From: Candidatus Mediterraneibacter stercoripullorum
Lineage (GTDB): Bacteria > Bacillota > Clostridia > Lachnospirales > Lachnospiraceae
DNA: 64,000 nucleotides
Direction of reading: 5' to 3'
Assembly: GCA_019115765.1 (NCBI GenBank)
Contig: DXCZ01000002.1
Span: 20,375 to 84,374 of the forward strand
The notes beneath the pieces were generated by a model. That model was not told the origin of the DNA. It made no database searches and worked only from the letters and a program-made list of their open reading frames with translations. Made by a program: the position numbers and the translations under genes. Shown here piece by piece: positions 16,549 to 24,521 of the stretch (the stretch's first letter is position 1; each line of letters opens with the position of its first letter).

Positions 16549-18357
16549 TTATGCCTGCAGAGATCTCATCCGGTAAAATACACCTTTTCGAGCCATCAGT
16601 TCATCCCATGTTCCATATTCCAGCAGTCCGCCCTCTCCGATCACCGCAATCTTGTCTGCGTCCCGGATCGTGGACAGCCGATGTGCTACGATCAAGGTTG
16701 TCCGGCCTTTGATCAGCCTGCGGACCGAATCCTGTATCTTCTTCTCCGAGACACTATCCAGAGCAGATGTAGCCTCATCCAGGATCAGGACCTTGGGATC
16801 CCTCGCAAATGCTCTTGCAATAGATATCCGCTGTTTCTGACCGCCGGACAGATTTTCCCCATGTTCGGTCAATACAGTGTCAATTCCCTGTGGCAGCTTT
16901 TCCACCATATCCTCCAGATTGGCTGCCCGTATCACCTTCTTCAGCTTCTCTTCCGGGAAATCCTCCAGACCGTATGTAATATTCTCACGGACTGTTCCTG
17001 TAAAAAGCACGGACTGCTGCGGCACTACAGCAATGTGCCTGCGATAACTCTGCAGGTTAATCTCTTCAATGTCGCATCCATCGATCAGGACCTGGCCGGA
17101 ATCAGGTTTCAGAAAACCAATGGCAAGATTGATGATCGTTGTCTTACCAGATCCGGAAGCTCCGACAAAGGCAACTGTCTCACCTTCATGTATCGTCAGG
17201 TTCAGATCGTTCAGTACGCACCGCTCATTCTTCGGATAGGAAAAGCTCAGATGCCTGAAGCTGATCTCTCCCCGGACATTATCTATTTTTTTCTTGTTCT
17301 CCGTATACTCCACATCATTGGCACAAATAATATCTCCTACTGAATCAATGGACTCCAGTCCCTTTGAAATAATAGGGAGAAGCGCGATAAGATTGGATAT
17401 CTGCGCTACGATAGAGGTAAAGTATGACTGGTATAAAGTGATATCACCGATCCCGATCACTTTTCGATAAGCCATCCATGTGGTAAACGCCAGACAAAGC
17501 ACCTGAAACACCTGAAATGCCACCCAGCTGATAGAGGAAAAATATGTCTGCACCATATCCAGCTTCAATCCCTTACGGGCAATCTGGTCCAGCTGGTTTC
17601 CCATCTTTCTTGTCTCCTGCTTTTCCAGAGCATGCGCTCTTGCCACAGGCACCATCTCTACCATCTCCATAACCTTGGCAGAGGTTTCTTCCATTTCCCG
17701 CCGGAAGCTGCGGTTGTAGTCCTTGATTTTGCCTTTGAAGACTACTACCAGAAATATCGCAACAGGCATGGTCAAAATATAAAAGAGAAAGATTACATGG
17801 CTTCGCGTCAGAACTACCCCAAAGGAGACAACAATATTTAGCATCGTTGTCAGCACTGTCAGAAAAATCTGTGAGGACAGTGTCTGGATCTGCTCCACAT
17901 CACGCATAATCTTTGACTGTAATCTGCCTGACTGCGTCTCTTTATGAAAGGAGATGGAGAGCATCTGAAGCTTTACTACCAAAGCCTCTCGCAGGCGCCG
18001 CTCTACATCACGCACGCTTTTCGCATACAGCCATGTATGAATATAATTGGTAGGTATATTCTGTAACAGGAACAGAATCATCAGAGCCGTATTGACCGCG
18101 ATCGTCCTTGCCAGATGCGGATCATTCCCGGTCACGGCGTTGATCAGATTTGCAGTCACTACCGGAATCACCCAGGTCGGTGAATGCTTGATCACAAAAA
18201 AGAATACCGAACCTGCCAGAGCCGGATAATGCCCCCGGTAAAGCAGCAGCAGTGTCTTCAGATTATGATCATGGCTGCCGTTAAAAATCCTTGTAATCTC
18301 TTTCTCACGGTCCAGGCTTTCTTCATAGTTAAATGGATCACCATATTTTCTTTTCAT
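16549..18357 (-). CDS. ABC exporter, fused membrane and ATPase domains
   Basis: A 602-residue type IV half-exporter with six helices over about 45-320, then an ATPase with Walker A GASGSGKTT, signature LSGGQKQRIS and Walker B VLILDEATSALDS. It works as a dimer; only one gene is present, so a homodimer is likely. The start overlaps the hydrolase stop by 20 bp, so both are translated from one mRNA. The substrate is unknown. The hydrolase next door hints at a saccharide or glycolipid, but that is a guess. Confidence 0.88.
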   Translation of the reverse strand: MKRKYGDPFNYEESLDREKEITRIFNGSHDHNLKTLLLLYRGHYPALAGSVFFFVIKHSPTWVIPVVTANLINAVTGNDPHLARTIAVNTALMILFLLQNIPTNYIHTWLYAKSVRDVERRLREALVVKLQMLSISFHKETQSGRLQSKIMRDVEQIQTLSSQIFLTVLTTMLNIVVSFGVVLTRSHVIFLFYILTMPVAIFLVVVFKGKIKDYNRSFRREMEETSAKVMEMVEMVPVARAHALEKQETRKMGNQLDQIARKGLKLDMVQTYFSSISWVAFQVFQVLCLAFTTWMAYRKVIGIGDITLYQSYFTSIVAQISNLIALLPIISKGLESIDSVGDIICANDVEYTENKKKIDNVRGEISFRHLSFSYPKNERCVLNDLNLTIHEGETVAFVGASGSGKTTIINLAIGFLKPDSGQVLIDGCDIEEINLQSYRRHIAVVPQQSVLFTGTVRENITYGLEDFPEEKLKKVIRAANLEDMVEKLPQGIDTVLTEHGENLSGGQKQRISIARAFARDPKVLILDEATSALDSVSEKKIQDSVRRLIKGRTTLIVAHRLSTIRDADKIAVIGEGGLLEYGTWDELMARKGVFYRMRSLQA

Positions 18358-19267
18358 AATAATGACGGATCACCTCCTGAGCCGGTTTGTTCATGAACCA
18401 GTATCCGCTGTCTCTGACCGCTTTCCTCTCAGGTATGACATTTGCCGGCCAGTCCCAGAGACCGAACCCCTGGATCCAGCTCCGTTTCTCACACGCAGAG
18501 AACATCTCCTCATACCATTTCTCTTGTTCTTCCAGATCCAGCTCGCCTCGCAGAGACCAGTCATTGGGTACGCCGGCCGATCCTTTTCTGGCCATACACC
18601 CCGTCTCCGCAAACAAAAACGGCTTGTCAAATTTTTTCACCACCGCTTCAATCCTGTCCAGTTCCTTCTCCCAGCCTCCTGCCGGATAATAACCGCTGGA
18701 TGTGATCATATCCAGACAGTCCCACCATTTCACATTATGCTCCTGATATTTATCCGTATTATAGGTAACTGGTCCGCCATAAACTTTCCGTATGGCTGCT
18801 ATGACCTGTCTCCACTCCTTCTCCCGGTGTTCCGACATGACCATCTCGCATCCGGCAATGAAGAGATCACACCCTTCCTCCTGCGCGATCCGCGCATAAT
18901 GACTCTGAAAATCCGTATAAGACTCAAACCAGTTTCCCCACTTTGGCTCACAGACCACATCCTGCTCAAAAAAACTGACATAGGCTCTCCAGACGCCGTT
19001 TCTGCAATTGACCGTAGGTTTGATTCCCACTGTCATATTTTTAGTCTTAGCATAGCGGATCATGCCAATAAGTTCTTCGTCGGAGCAGGTACCCTCCGAA
19101 GTATAACAAATCTCTTCCGAATGAGCGGTATCCTGCAGTCCGTTTGGGGAAAATATGACAAAATCAGCCTTTGTCTTCTCAGTCATATAGTCCAGACTTT
19201 CCCTTGCCTCTGCACTGTTCAGCACTCCCCTTCGGCAAAACGGGGCAAAATTTACTCCTCTGTACAT
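18338..19267 (-). CDS. Glycoside hydrolase, GH113-like (TIM barrel)
   Basis: A cytoplasmic (no signal peptide) TIM-barrel protein of about 309 residues beginning MYRGVNFAPFCRRG. Candidate catalytic acids are E in FIAGCEMVMSE and E in FLFAETGCM. The layout matches GH113-type beta-mannanase-like enzymes, which in Firmicutes are often intracellular. GGAGGAG lies 6 nt before ATG 19267; a longer frame begins at 19297. It is transcribed divergently from an AraC gene and overlaps the ABC exporter. Confidence 0.68.
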   Translation of the reverse strand: MYRGVNFAPFCRRGVLNSAEARESLDYMTEKTKADFVIFSPNGLQDTAHSEEICYTSEGTCSDEELIGMIRYAKTKNMTVGIKPTVNCRNGVWRAYVSFFEQDVVCEPKWGNWFESYTDFQSHYARIAQEEGCDLFIAGCEMVMSEHREKEWRQVIAAIRKVYGGPVTYNTDKYQEHNVKWWDCLDMITSSGYYPAGGWEKELDRIEAVVKKFDKPFLFAETGCMARKGSAGVPNDWSLRGELDLEEQEKWYEEMFSACEKRSWIQGFGLWDWPANVIPERKAVRDSGYWFMNKPAQEVIRHYYEKKIW

Positions 19268-19489
19268 AAGATTCTCCTCCGTAAATGATGTTTTCACAGA
19301 AATTCATGCAATAGCAGTCCTCACTGAAATAGCTCGCTAAGTATAGCACAGAGGATACAGACGTGATATAATAAACAGACAAAAAAATTGTATAAATCTA
19401 TTTCCATGGCGGTGCGATTCTCCACACCGCAGAAAAGTGACATGTTTTGGCGCACTATTATCTACACAATTTGGGAGTACTGGACCGAT
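19268..19489. promoter_or_regulatory. Divergent control region, GH113-like and AraC genes
   Basis: A minus-strand TATACT (19340-19345) lacks a matching -35, as expected for an AraC-activated promoter of the hydrolase operon. No clear repeat pair for AraC binding stands out by eye. Confidence 0.4.
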
Positions 19490-20362
19490 ATGAAACCTTA
19501 TTTTGAATATTCAGACACTTTAAATTCCCCTTACGAAGCCTTCATGTTTGAGGCGGAAGCAAGCGGAATCTTCCCCATAAAGCCCCACTGGCATTATTTT
19601 ATGGAGATTATCTACGTGACCGAGGGACAGGCATACGCAGAGGCAGGAAAGGAACACTGTGTACTGGAACCGGGAGACCTGATGGTATTCTACTCTCAGG
19701 TTCCTCACAGCATTTGTCTCTCGGGACGCTTCCCGCTTCACTACTATGTCTTAAAATTCGATCCCATGCATCTGAACATCCCCTCCAGCAGTCTGCCCGG
19801 GATGTCAGAAATACTTAGGATGGTAGAATCAACCCCTGGCATGAAGTGTTTCTTCAGAAAAAAGGAGCTGGAACACATTCCCATGAGAGAACTGTTTGAC
19901 CGATTGGTAGATGTGGTAACTCACAAACAATTCGGATACGACATACAGGCTCATTCTCTGTACTGTATGATCCTGACTGAACTGTTGTCCCTATGGTACA
20001 AAAAAGGATTCCGAATACGTGAGAAATGCACCGAGAACTCTGACCAGCGCGCGCTTGTATCTGCCGCAGAATATATCAACTGCCATTATCCGGAAGAGCT
20101 TCGTGTAGAGCAGATCGCCGCCCGGGCAGGTATGAGCTATTCCAGCTTTGCGGCAAAATTCCGCAGATATTACGGGATGTCCTGTGGTACATATATCCGA
20201 AAAGTCCGGGTAAGCCACGCAGAGGAACTCCTTCTCCAGACCGACTATGATCTATCCTATATCAGTCAAGAGACCGGATTCTGCGACTGCAGCCACCTGA
20301 TCCGGGCCTTCCGCGAAGAGAAAGGGACAACACCCAGGCAGTTCCGGAAAAGTTCTTCATAA
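19490..20362 (+). CDS. AraC-family transcriptional regulator
   Basis: A protein of about 290 residues with an N-terminal cupin-like ligand domain (HWHYFMEIIYVTEG, EPGDLMVF) and two C-terminal helix-turn-helix motifs (VEQIAARAGMSYSSFAAKFR and LSYISQETGFCDCSHLIRAF), closing with the family signature TTPRQFR. It probably activates the divergent hydrolase-exporter operon on binding a sugar. ATG 19490 begins the recognisable domain. The gene's 3' end abuts a response-regulator fragment on the other strand. Confidence 0.85.
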   Translation: MKPYFEYSDTLNSPYEAFMFEAEASGIFPIKPHWHYFMEIIYVTEGQAYAEAGKEHCVLEPGDLMVFYSQVPHSICLSGRFPLHYYVLKFDPMHLNIPSSSLPGMSEILRMVESTPGMKCFFRKKELEHIPMRELFDRLVDVVTHKQFGYDIQAHSLYCMILTELLSLWYKKGFRIREKCTENSDQRALVSAAEYINCHYPEELRVEQIAARAGMSYSSFAAKFRRYYGMSCGTYIRKVRVSHAEELLLQTDYDLSYISQETGFCDCSHLIRAFREEKGTTPRQFRKSSS

Positions 20363-20430
20363 CGCCTGAGATACCGGATCAGCTGTTCCCGGCTCTCCGG
20401 CTCATCTTCCACGATCGCTATCCTGATCAT
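20363..20430 (-). pseudogene. 5' stub of a second response regulator
   Basis: AGGAGGAAACAGAG leads into ATG 20430 and a perfect receiver start (MIRIAIVEDEPESREQLIRY), with the acid pair but nothing else. After about 23 codons the frame runs into the antisense of the AraC gene end. The call is a truncated LytTR/AgrA-like regulator. It overlaps the last codons of the upstream kinase, as a real downstream gene would. Confidence 0.6.
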
Positions 20431-21814
20431 CTCTGTTTCCTCCTTCACCAAGCGGCAGTCCAAAGGAAAACACACTTCCCTCTCCCTGCCGGCTCTCCGC
20501 CTTCACCCATCCTCCATGGATCTCCGCGATCCACTTTACCATGGATAGGCCCAGACCAGAATGGCTCCCTCCTGTTCTGGCAGTATCCGCCCGGTAGAAT
20601 CTCTCCCAGATCCGGGTCAGATCCTCCGGTGAGATCCCGATGCCGTCATCTCTCACGGTTCCGGTCACTTCGCTGCCGGACTGCTCCAGAGTCACCCATA
20701 CATGGCCATTTTCTTTCCCATAGGCGACTGCATTGGAGATCAGGTTCACCAGCATGCGGATATAAAGCGTCTCATCCACTTCCGCCTTAATATCCGGCCG
20801 GATCTGACATATGATACGTATCCCTGTCCCCGCCTCATCCGCCAGGATCTGCTGTTCCTCTGCAGTCATCTCCGTCAGTTCGCTGATATCCACCTGTTCT
20901 TTTCGGATTGGCTGTCGTCCCTGGTCAGCCCTGGAGAGGAACAGCAGCTGAGAGATCATATCCGACATATCACCGGCCTTCCTCTGGATCAGAAGGATCT
21001 GCCCCCTCTGCTCCTCTGTCAGTGTCTGATCCTCCAGACACGCGCCGCACTGAGCAAGTATCACGCTGACTGGTGTGCGCAGTTCATGAGAGACATCAGA
21101 AGTGAACTGCTTTTCCCTGTCAAATACCGTCTCAAGCTCTGAGAGCATATCGTCAAATGTCCCTGCCAGATTATAAATCTCATCTCTGTCCTTCTCACTG
21201 CTTCTCTTCAGCCCGATCCTCCTTGAAAGATCTGCGTCCGCCCTGATCTTCTGCACAGTTTCCGTGATCCGTCTGACCGGGAGAAGGGTCCTGCGTGTAA
21301 ACCGGTATCCGATAAAAGCTGTGGCAAGTACCATCATTGGCAAGAGAATCAGCGCGAAACGCAGTGTAACGGTAAAACTCGCTTCTGCGTCCGTTACTGA
21401 AGTAATCCCCCTTATATAGACCGTATATCCCTGCTCCACACGGAATGACAGATCGTATACATACCATTCCCTGTTTCCTTCCCGGATTCTCCTCGCCTCA
21501 CCATCTGAAATCTCCGGCTGATGATCAAATCCGTAAGGCACTTTACCGTAGAGGAAGTACATGTCTTCATCATAAAGAGACAGGTAAACATCCCTGGTCA
21601 CTGAATAGAAATCCGATTCAACTTCCAGTTCCCCGTTTTCCATCCGGATATTATCTACACTTTGCTGCACTCTATTCTCCAGCGTGTTCTGGACAGACGA
21701 AAGTACTTCCCTGCTGCTCAGTGAGAACAGTACTGCTATGGCCGCGCAGGTAAGCAGGATCATGAAAAATGTATACATCAATGTCAGTTTGATCTTAAGC
21801 GACAATCTCTTCAT
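20402..21814 (-). CDS. Two-component sensor histidine kinase
   Basis: A kinase of about 470 residues with two membrane helices (about 10-32 and 150-172) flanking an extracellular domain of about 115 residues. A HAMP linker follows, then H-box FTSDVSHELRTPVSVIL, N-box NLISNAVAYGKENG and G-boxes DDGIGISPEDL and HSGLGLSMVKWI. It is an EnvZ/CusS-like architecture. ATG 21814 lies 4 nt after the regulator stop. The last residues (GNRDDQDSDRGR) overlap the stub of another regulator. Confidence 0.9.
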   Translation of the reverse strand: MKRLSLKIKLTLMYTFFMILLTCAAIAVLFSLSSREVLSSVQNTLENRVQQSVDNIRMENGELEVESDFYSVTRDVYLSLYDEDMYFLYGKVPYGFDHQPEISDGEARRIREGNREWYVYDLSFRVEQGYTVYIRGITSVTDAEASFTVTLRFALILLPMMVLATAFIGYRFTRRTLLPVRRITETVQKIRADADLSRRIGLKRSSEKDRDEIYNLAGTFDDMLSELETVFDREKQFTSDVSHELRTPVSVILAQCGACLEDQTLTEEQRGQILLIQRKAGDMSDMISQLLFLSRADQGRQPIRKEQVDISELTEMTAEEQQILADEAGTGIRIICQIRPDIKAEVDETLYIRMLVNLISNAVAYGKENGHVWVTLEQSGSEVTGTVRDDGIGISPEDLTRIWERFYRADTARTGGSHSGLGLSMVKWIAEIHGGWVKAESRQGEGSVFSFGLPLGEGGNRDDQDSDRGR

Positions 21815-21818
21815 ATAT

Positions 21819-22496
21819 CTAACCTTTGTCCTCCCGCAGCACATACCCGGCTCCCCGGACTGTATGAATCAGCTTTGTATCATGACCTTCATCGATCTTC
21901 TTCCTGAGATAACGAATGTAGACGTCGATCACATTTGAACCGCCTGCGTAATCAAAGTTCCAGAGATGCTCTTCCAGCCGGTCTCTGGACAAGACGATTC
22001 CCTCATTCTGCACCATATACCTGAGCAGTGCGAACTCCTTCCCGGATAATTTGATGTCTTTTCCTCCCCTTCGGACCAGATGGGTGTCCAGATGCACTTC
22101 CAGATCCCCCACCTGATAACAGCTCTTCGGAGTCTCCGCCGGCTTCCGGAGCAGCACACGAATCCTGGCCAGCAGCTCTTCGAAAGCAAAAGGCTTCACC
22201 AGGTAGTCATTAGCCCCCGCATCCAGCCCGCCGACCCGGTCACTGACACTGTCTTTCGCTGTAAGCAGGAGCACAGGAGTACTGTCTCCCTTTCTGCGCA
22301 TCTTTTTCAGCACTGTGAGTCCGTCCATCACCGGCATCATAATGTCGAGTACCACTGCGTCATACTCTGCACTTTCCAGATATTCAAGCGCTTCCTGTCC
22401 GTTAAAGCAGGCATCAACACTGTAATGTTCCCCCTCCAGCCTCGAAGTCAGGATCCTGTTCAGGTCCTTCTCATCTTCCGCGATCAATATTCTCAT
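21819..22496 (-). CDS. OmpR-family response regulator
   Basis: A regulator of about 225 residues with acid pocket AEDE, phospho-Asp in VVLDIMMPVMDG, LLTA, VKPF and a winged helix ending HTVRGAGYVLRE. It is co-transcribed with the kinase immediately downstream. ATG 22496 (MRILIAEDE) is preferred over 22505; the AAGGAG site is awkwardly spaced for both. It has its own promoter with tandem upstream boxes, which suggests autoregulation. Confidence 0.92.
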   Translation of the reverse strand: MRILIAEDEKDLNRILTSRLEGEHYSVDACFNGQEALEYLESAEYDAVVLDIMMPVMDGLTVLKKMRRKGDSTPVLLLTAKDSVSDRVGGLDAGANDYLVKPFAFEELLARIRVLLRKPAETPKSCYQVGDLEVHLDTHLVRRGGKDIKLSGKEFALLRYMVQNEGIVLSRDRLEEHLWNFDYAGGSNVIDVYIRYLRKKIDEGHDTKLIHTVRGAGYVLREDKG

Positions 22497-22574
22497 AATG
22501 TACATCAGCTCCTTTTGATATAGGATCAGGGATTTTCAGCTATGCGGTTGCTGTCCCTTCGTTCCCAGATGTCC

Positions 22575-22606
22575 GCCATAAAGGGGCCGTGCTGCCCCTT
22601 TATGGC
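22575..22606. repeat. Perfect 13-bp hairpin in the 5' leader of the regulator gene
   Basis: GCCATAAAGGGGC pairs with GCCCCTTTATGGC around a 6-nt loop. It has no T tract on either strand, so it is not a standard terminator. It lies between the promoter and the ATG of the response regulator. Its left arm resembles sequence next to the second copy of the dispersed repeat near 63.33 kb. Confidence 0.7.
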
Positions 22607-22674
22607 TGGTTACCGGGACGCGTTTGAACAGTAGCCGCACAGTTTGAAAATAACTCCGGCGTCATATATTTTCA

Positions 22675-22703
22675 AGTATAAAATACCCCGTCCTTAATGT
22701 AAA
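22675..22703 (-). promoter_or_regulatory. Promoter of the OmpR-type regulator/kinase operon
   Basis: On the minus strand TTTACA and TATACT, five of six matches each, are 17 bp apart. The leader to the ATG is about 165 nt. Confidence 0.72.
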
Positions 22704-22717
22704 GTATGTCACAGAAA

Positions 22718-22734
22718 CATTAAGACTTCATTAA
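22718..22734 (-). promoter_or_regulatory. Tandem response-regulator boxes
   Basis: Two TTAATG motifs are spaced 11 bp apart, 15 bp upstream of the -35. One helical turn between direct repeats is the usual geometry for OmpR/PhoB-type dimers. This points to autoregulation. Confidence 0.5.
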
Positions 22735-22748
22735 AAGTGCGGTATGGC

Positions 22749-22779
22749 TGTTTGGGCAATAGCATTTCCGATTTGGACA
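22749..22779 (+). repeat. 31-bp dispersed repeat, copy 1
   Basis: Begins TGTTTGGGCAATAGC and ends CGATTTGGACA. An exact inverted copy lies at 63356-63386, more than 40 kb away. Both copies are intergenic. Confidence 0.8.
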
Positions 22780-22864
22780 GTGCTGGAAGCGGGAAATGTT
22801 ATTATCTAAACAGCCCCCTCTTTTTGCACAAGATTTCTCCCATTTTTTTGTAAACATTTTTACC

Positions 22865-22893
22865 TTGACAGTCCTCCAACAAACCGATACTAT
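22865..22893 (+). promoter_or_regulatory. Promoter of the amino-acid permease
   Basis: A perfect TTGACA and a TACTAT are separated by 17 bp, leaving a leader of about 140 nt before ATG 23040. The remainder of the 22506-23039 gap holds only the repeats and the divergent promoter. Confidence 0.7.
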
Positions 22894-23039
22894 AGAAATA
22901 CCGCGTTTTTCCGCCTTTAAAATATGAGACAGTCCCATATGGTCTTATACACGGTGCCAGATTTCGACAGATTCCGGTGCTCTTCTGGTATGAAAAACAC
23001 GGACAGCATAGATACTATTCACAAGAGAGGAGAGTTCTA

Positions 23040-24446
23040 ATGAACAACAATCAGAACGAAAAGAAGATCCTCTGGTACAATCTTGCTTTCATGGCATTTT
23101 CCACCGTGTGGGGATTCGGAAACGTGATCAACGGCTTTTCTGAATACGGCGGTCTGAAAGCGATCGTATCCTGGATCATCCTGTTCGCACTTTACTTTGT
23201 ACCTTATGCGCTCATGGTCGGTGAGCTGGGAAGCGCCTTTAAGAATGAGGGTGGCGGCGTCAGCTCCTGGATTCACCGTACCATCGGTCCCGGAATGGCA
23301 TACATGGCCGGATGGACTTACTGGGTCGTACACATGCCCTATATTTCCCAGAAGCCGAATGCTTCTGTCATCGCTGCCAGCTGGGCCATCTTCCGTGACG
23401 CCCGGGCAAGCCAGATGAACGTACGGATCATGGCTGTGATCTGCCTTGTCCTGTTCCTGTTTGCTGTATGGATCGCGTCCAGAGGACTGGGCGTACTGAA
23501 GACACTTTCTGCTCTGGCAGGATCCACCATGTTCGTTATGTCCCTGCTGTTCATCGTTATGATGATCGCAGCACCTGCAATCACAGGAGCAAATGTACTG
23601 GACATCGAGTGGTCTGTAGACACCTTTATGCCAACCTTTGACGGCAAGTTCTTCCTGAATCTGTCCATCCTTGTATTTGCGGTAGGCGGATGTGAGAAGA
23701 TCTCACCTTATGTAAATAAGATGAAGAATCCTTCCAAAGACTTTGCAAAAGGTATGATTGCTCTGGCAACCATGGTTGCTGTCTGCGCAGTACTTGGAAC
23801 CATCGCACTGGGAATGATGTTTGATTCCAACAACATCCCGGAAGACCTGATGACCAACGGCGCTTACTATGCATTCCAGATGCTTGGCGAGTACTATCAT
23901 GTAGGAGACCTGTTCGTAGTTATCTACGCAGTTGTCAACCTGATCGGTCAGTTCTCCGTCATGGTACTTTCCATCGACGCACCGCTGCGTATGCTTCTTG
24001 ACAGTGCAGATGAGAAATACATTCCGAAGTCACTGTTCAAGCAGAACAAATACGGCACATATACAAACGGACACAAACTTGTTCTTGTCATCGTATCCAT
24101 CCTGATCATCGTTCCGGTACTTGGTATCGAAAATGTGGATACACTTGTAAAATGGCTTGTAAAAGTAAATTCCGTATGCATGCCGCTTCGTTACCTCTGG
24201 GTATTTGTGGCATACATTGCTCTCAAGAAAGCCGGAGAGAAATTCTCAGCGGAATATCGTTTTGTCAAAGGCCGTACCCTTGGTATGATCCTTGGCGGAT
24301 GGTGCTTCTTCGTAACAGCATTCGCATGTATCCTGGGTATCTGGTCTGAGGATCCGTTCCAGCTGGTACTCAACATCGTGACACCGTTCGTCCTGATCGG
24401 ACTCGGATTCATCATGCCGGTCATCGCAAGACGAAGCAAAGCATAA
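23040..24446 (+). CDS. APC-family amino-acid permease
   Basis: An integral membrane protein of 468 residues with twelve helices. FMAFSTVWGFGNVINGFSEYG carries the unwound helix-1 glycine motif of the amino acid/polyamine/organocation superfamily, and an E(V/L)GSAFKNEGGG-type segment follows helix 2. It is probably an importer or exchanger of an amino acid; the substrate cannot be read off. AGAGAGGAGAG precedes ATG 23040. The downstream M18 aminopeptidase could supply or use the same amino acids. Confidence 0.85.
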   Translation: MNNNQNEKKILWYNLAFMAFSTVWGFGNVINGFSEYGGLKAIVSWIILFALYFVPYALMVGELGSAFKNEGGGVSSWIHRTIGPGMAYMAGWTYWVVHMPYISQKPNASVIAASWAIFRDARASQMNVRIMAVICLVLFLFAVWIASRGLGVLKTLSALAGSTMFVMSLLFIVMMIAAPAITGANVLDIEWSVDTFMPTFDGKFFLNLSILVFAVGGCEKISPYVNKMKNPSKDFAKGMIALATMVAVCAVLGTIALGMMFDSNNIPEDLMTNGAYYAFQMLGEYYHVGDLFVVIYAVVNLIGQFSVMVLSIDAPLRMLLDSADEKYIPKSLFKQNKYGTYTNGHKLVLVIVSILIIVPVLGIENVDTLVKWLVKVNSVCMPLRYLWVFVAYIALKKAGEKFSAEYRFVKGRTLGMILGGWCFFVTAFACILGIWSEDPFQLVLNIVTPFVLIGLGFIMPVIARRSKA

Positions 24447-24466
24447 TATCGCACAATACAATCACA

Positions 24467-24502
24467 AAAGGGGCAGGAACTCCGCATGGAGCCTGCCCCT
24501 TT
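24467..24502 (+). terminator. Hairpin between permease and aminopeptidase
   Basis: AAAGGGGCAGG pairs with CCTGCCCCTTT. It is followed by only three Ts before the next ribosome site, so it may be a weak terminator or a processing hairpin. Confidence 0.5.
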
Positions 24503-24521
24503 CCAGAAAGGAGACAACCAA

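Noticed and set aside
19307-19318. The 12-mer TGCAATAGCAGT, also at about 63239
   Set aside because: A 12-bp match in 64 kb is close to chance and the flanks do not extend it.
22575-22606. Reading the 13-bp hairpin as a terminator
   Set aside because: Neither strand has a T tract after the stem, and it lies within the leader of the response-regulator gene.
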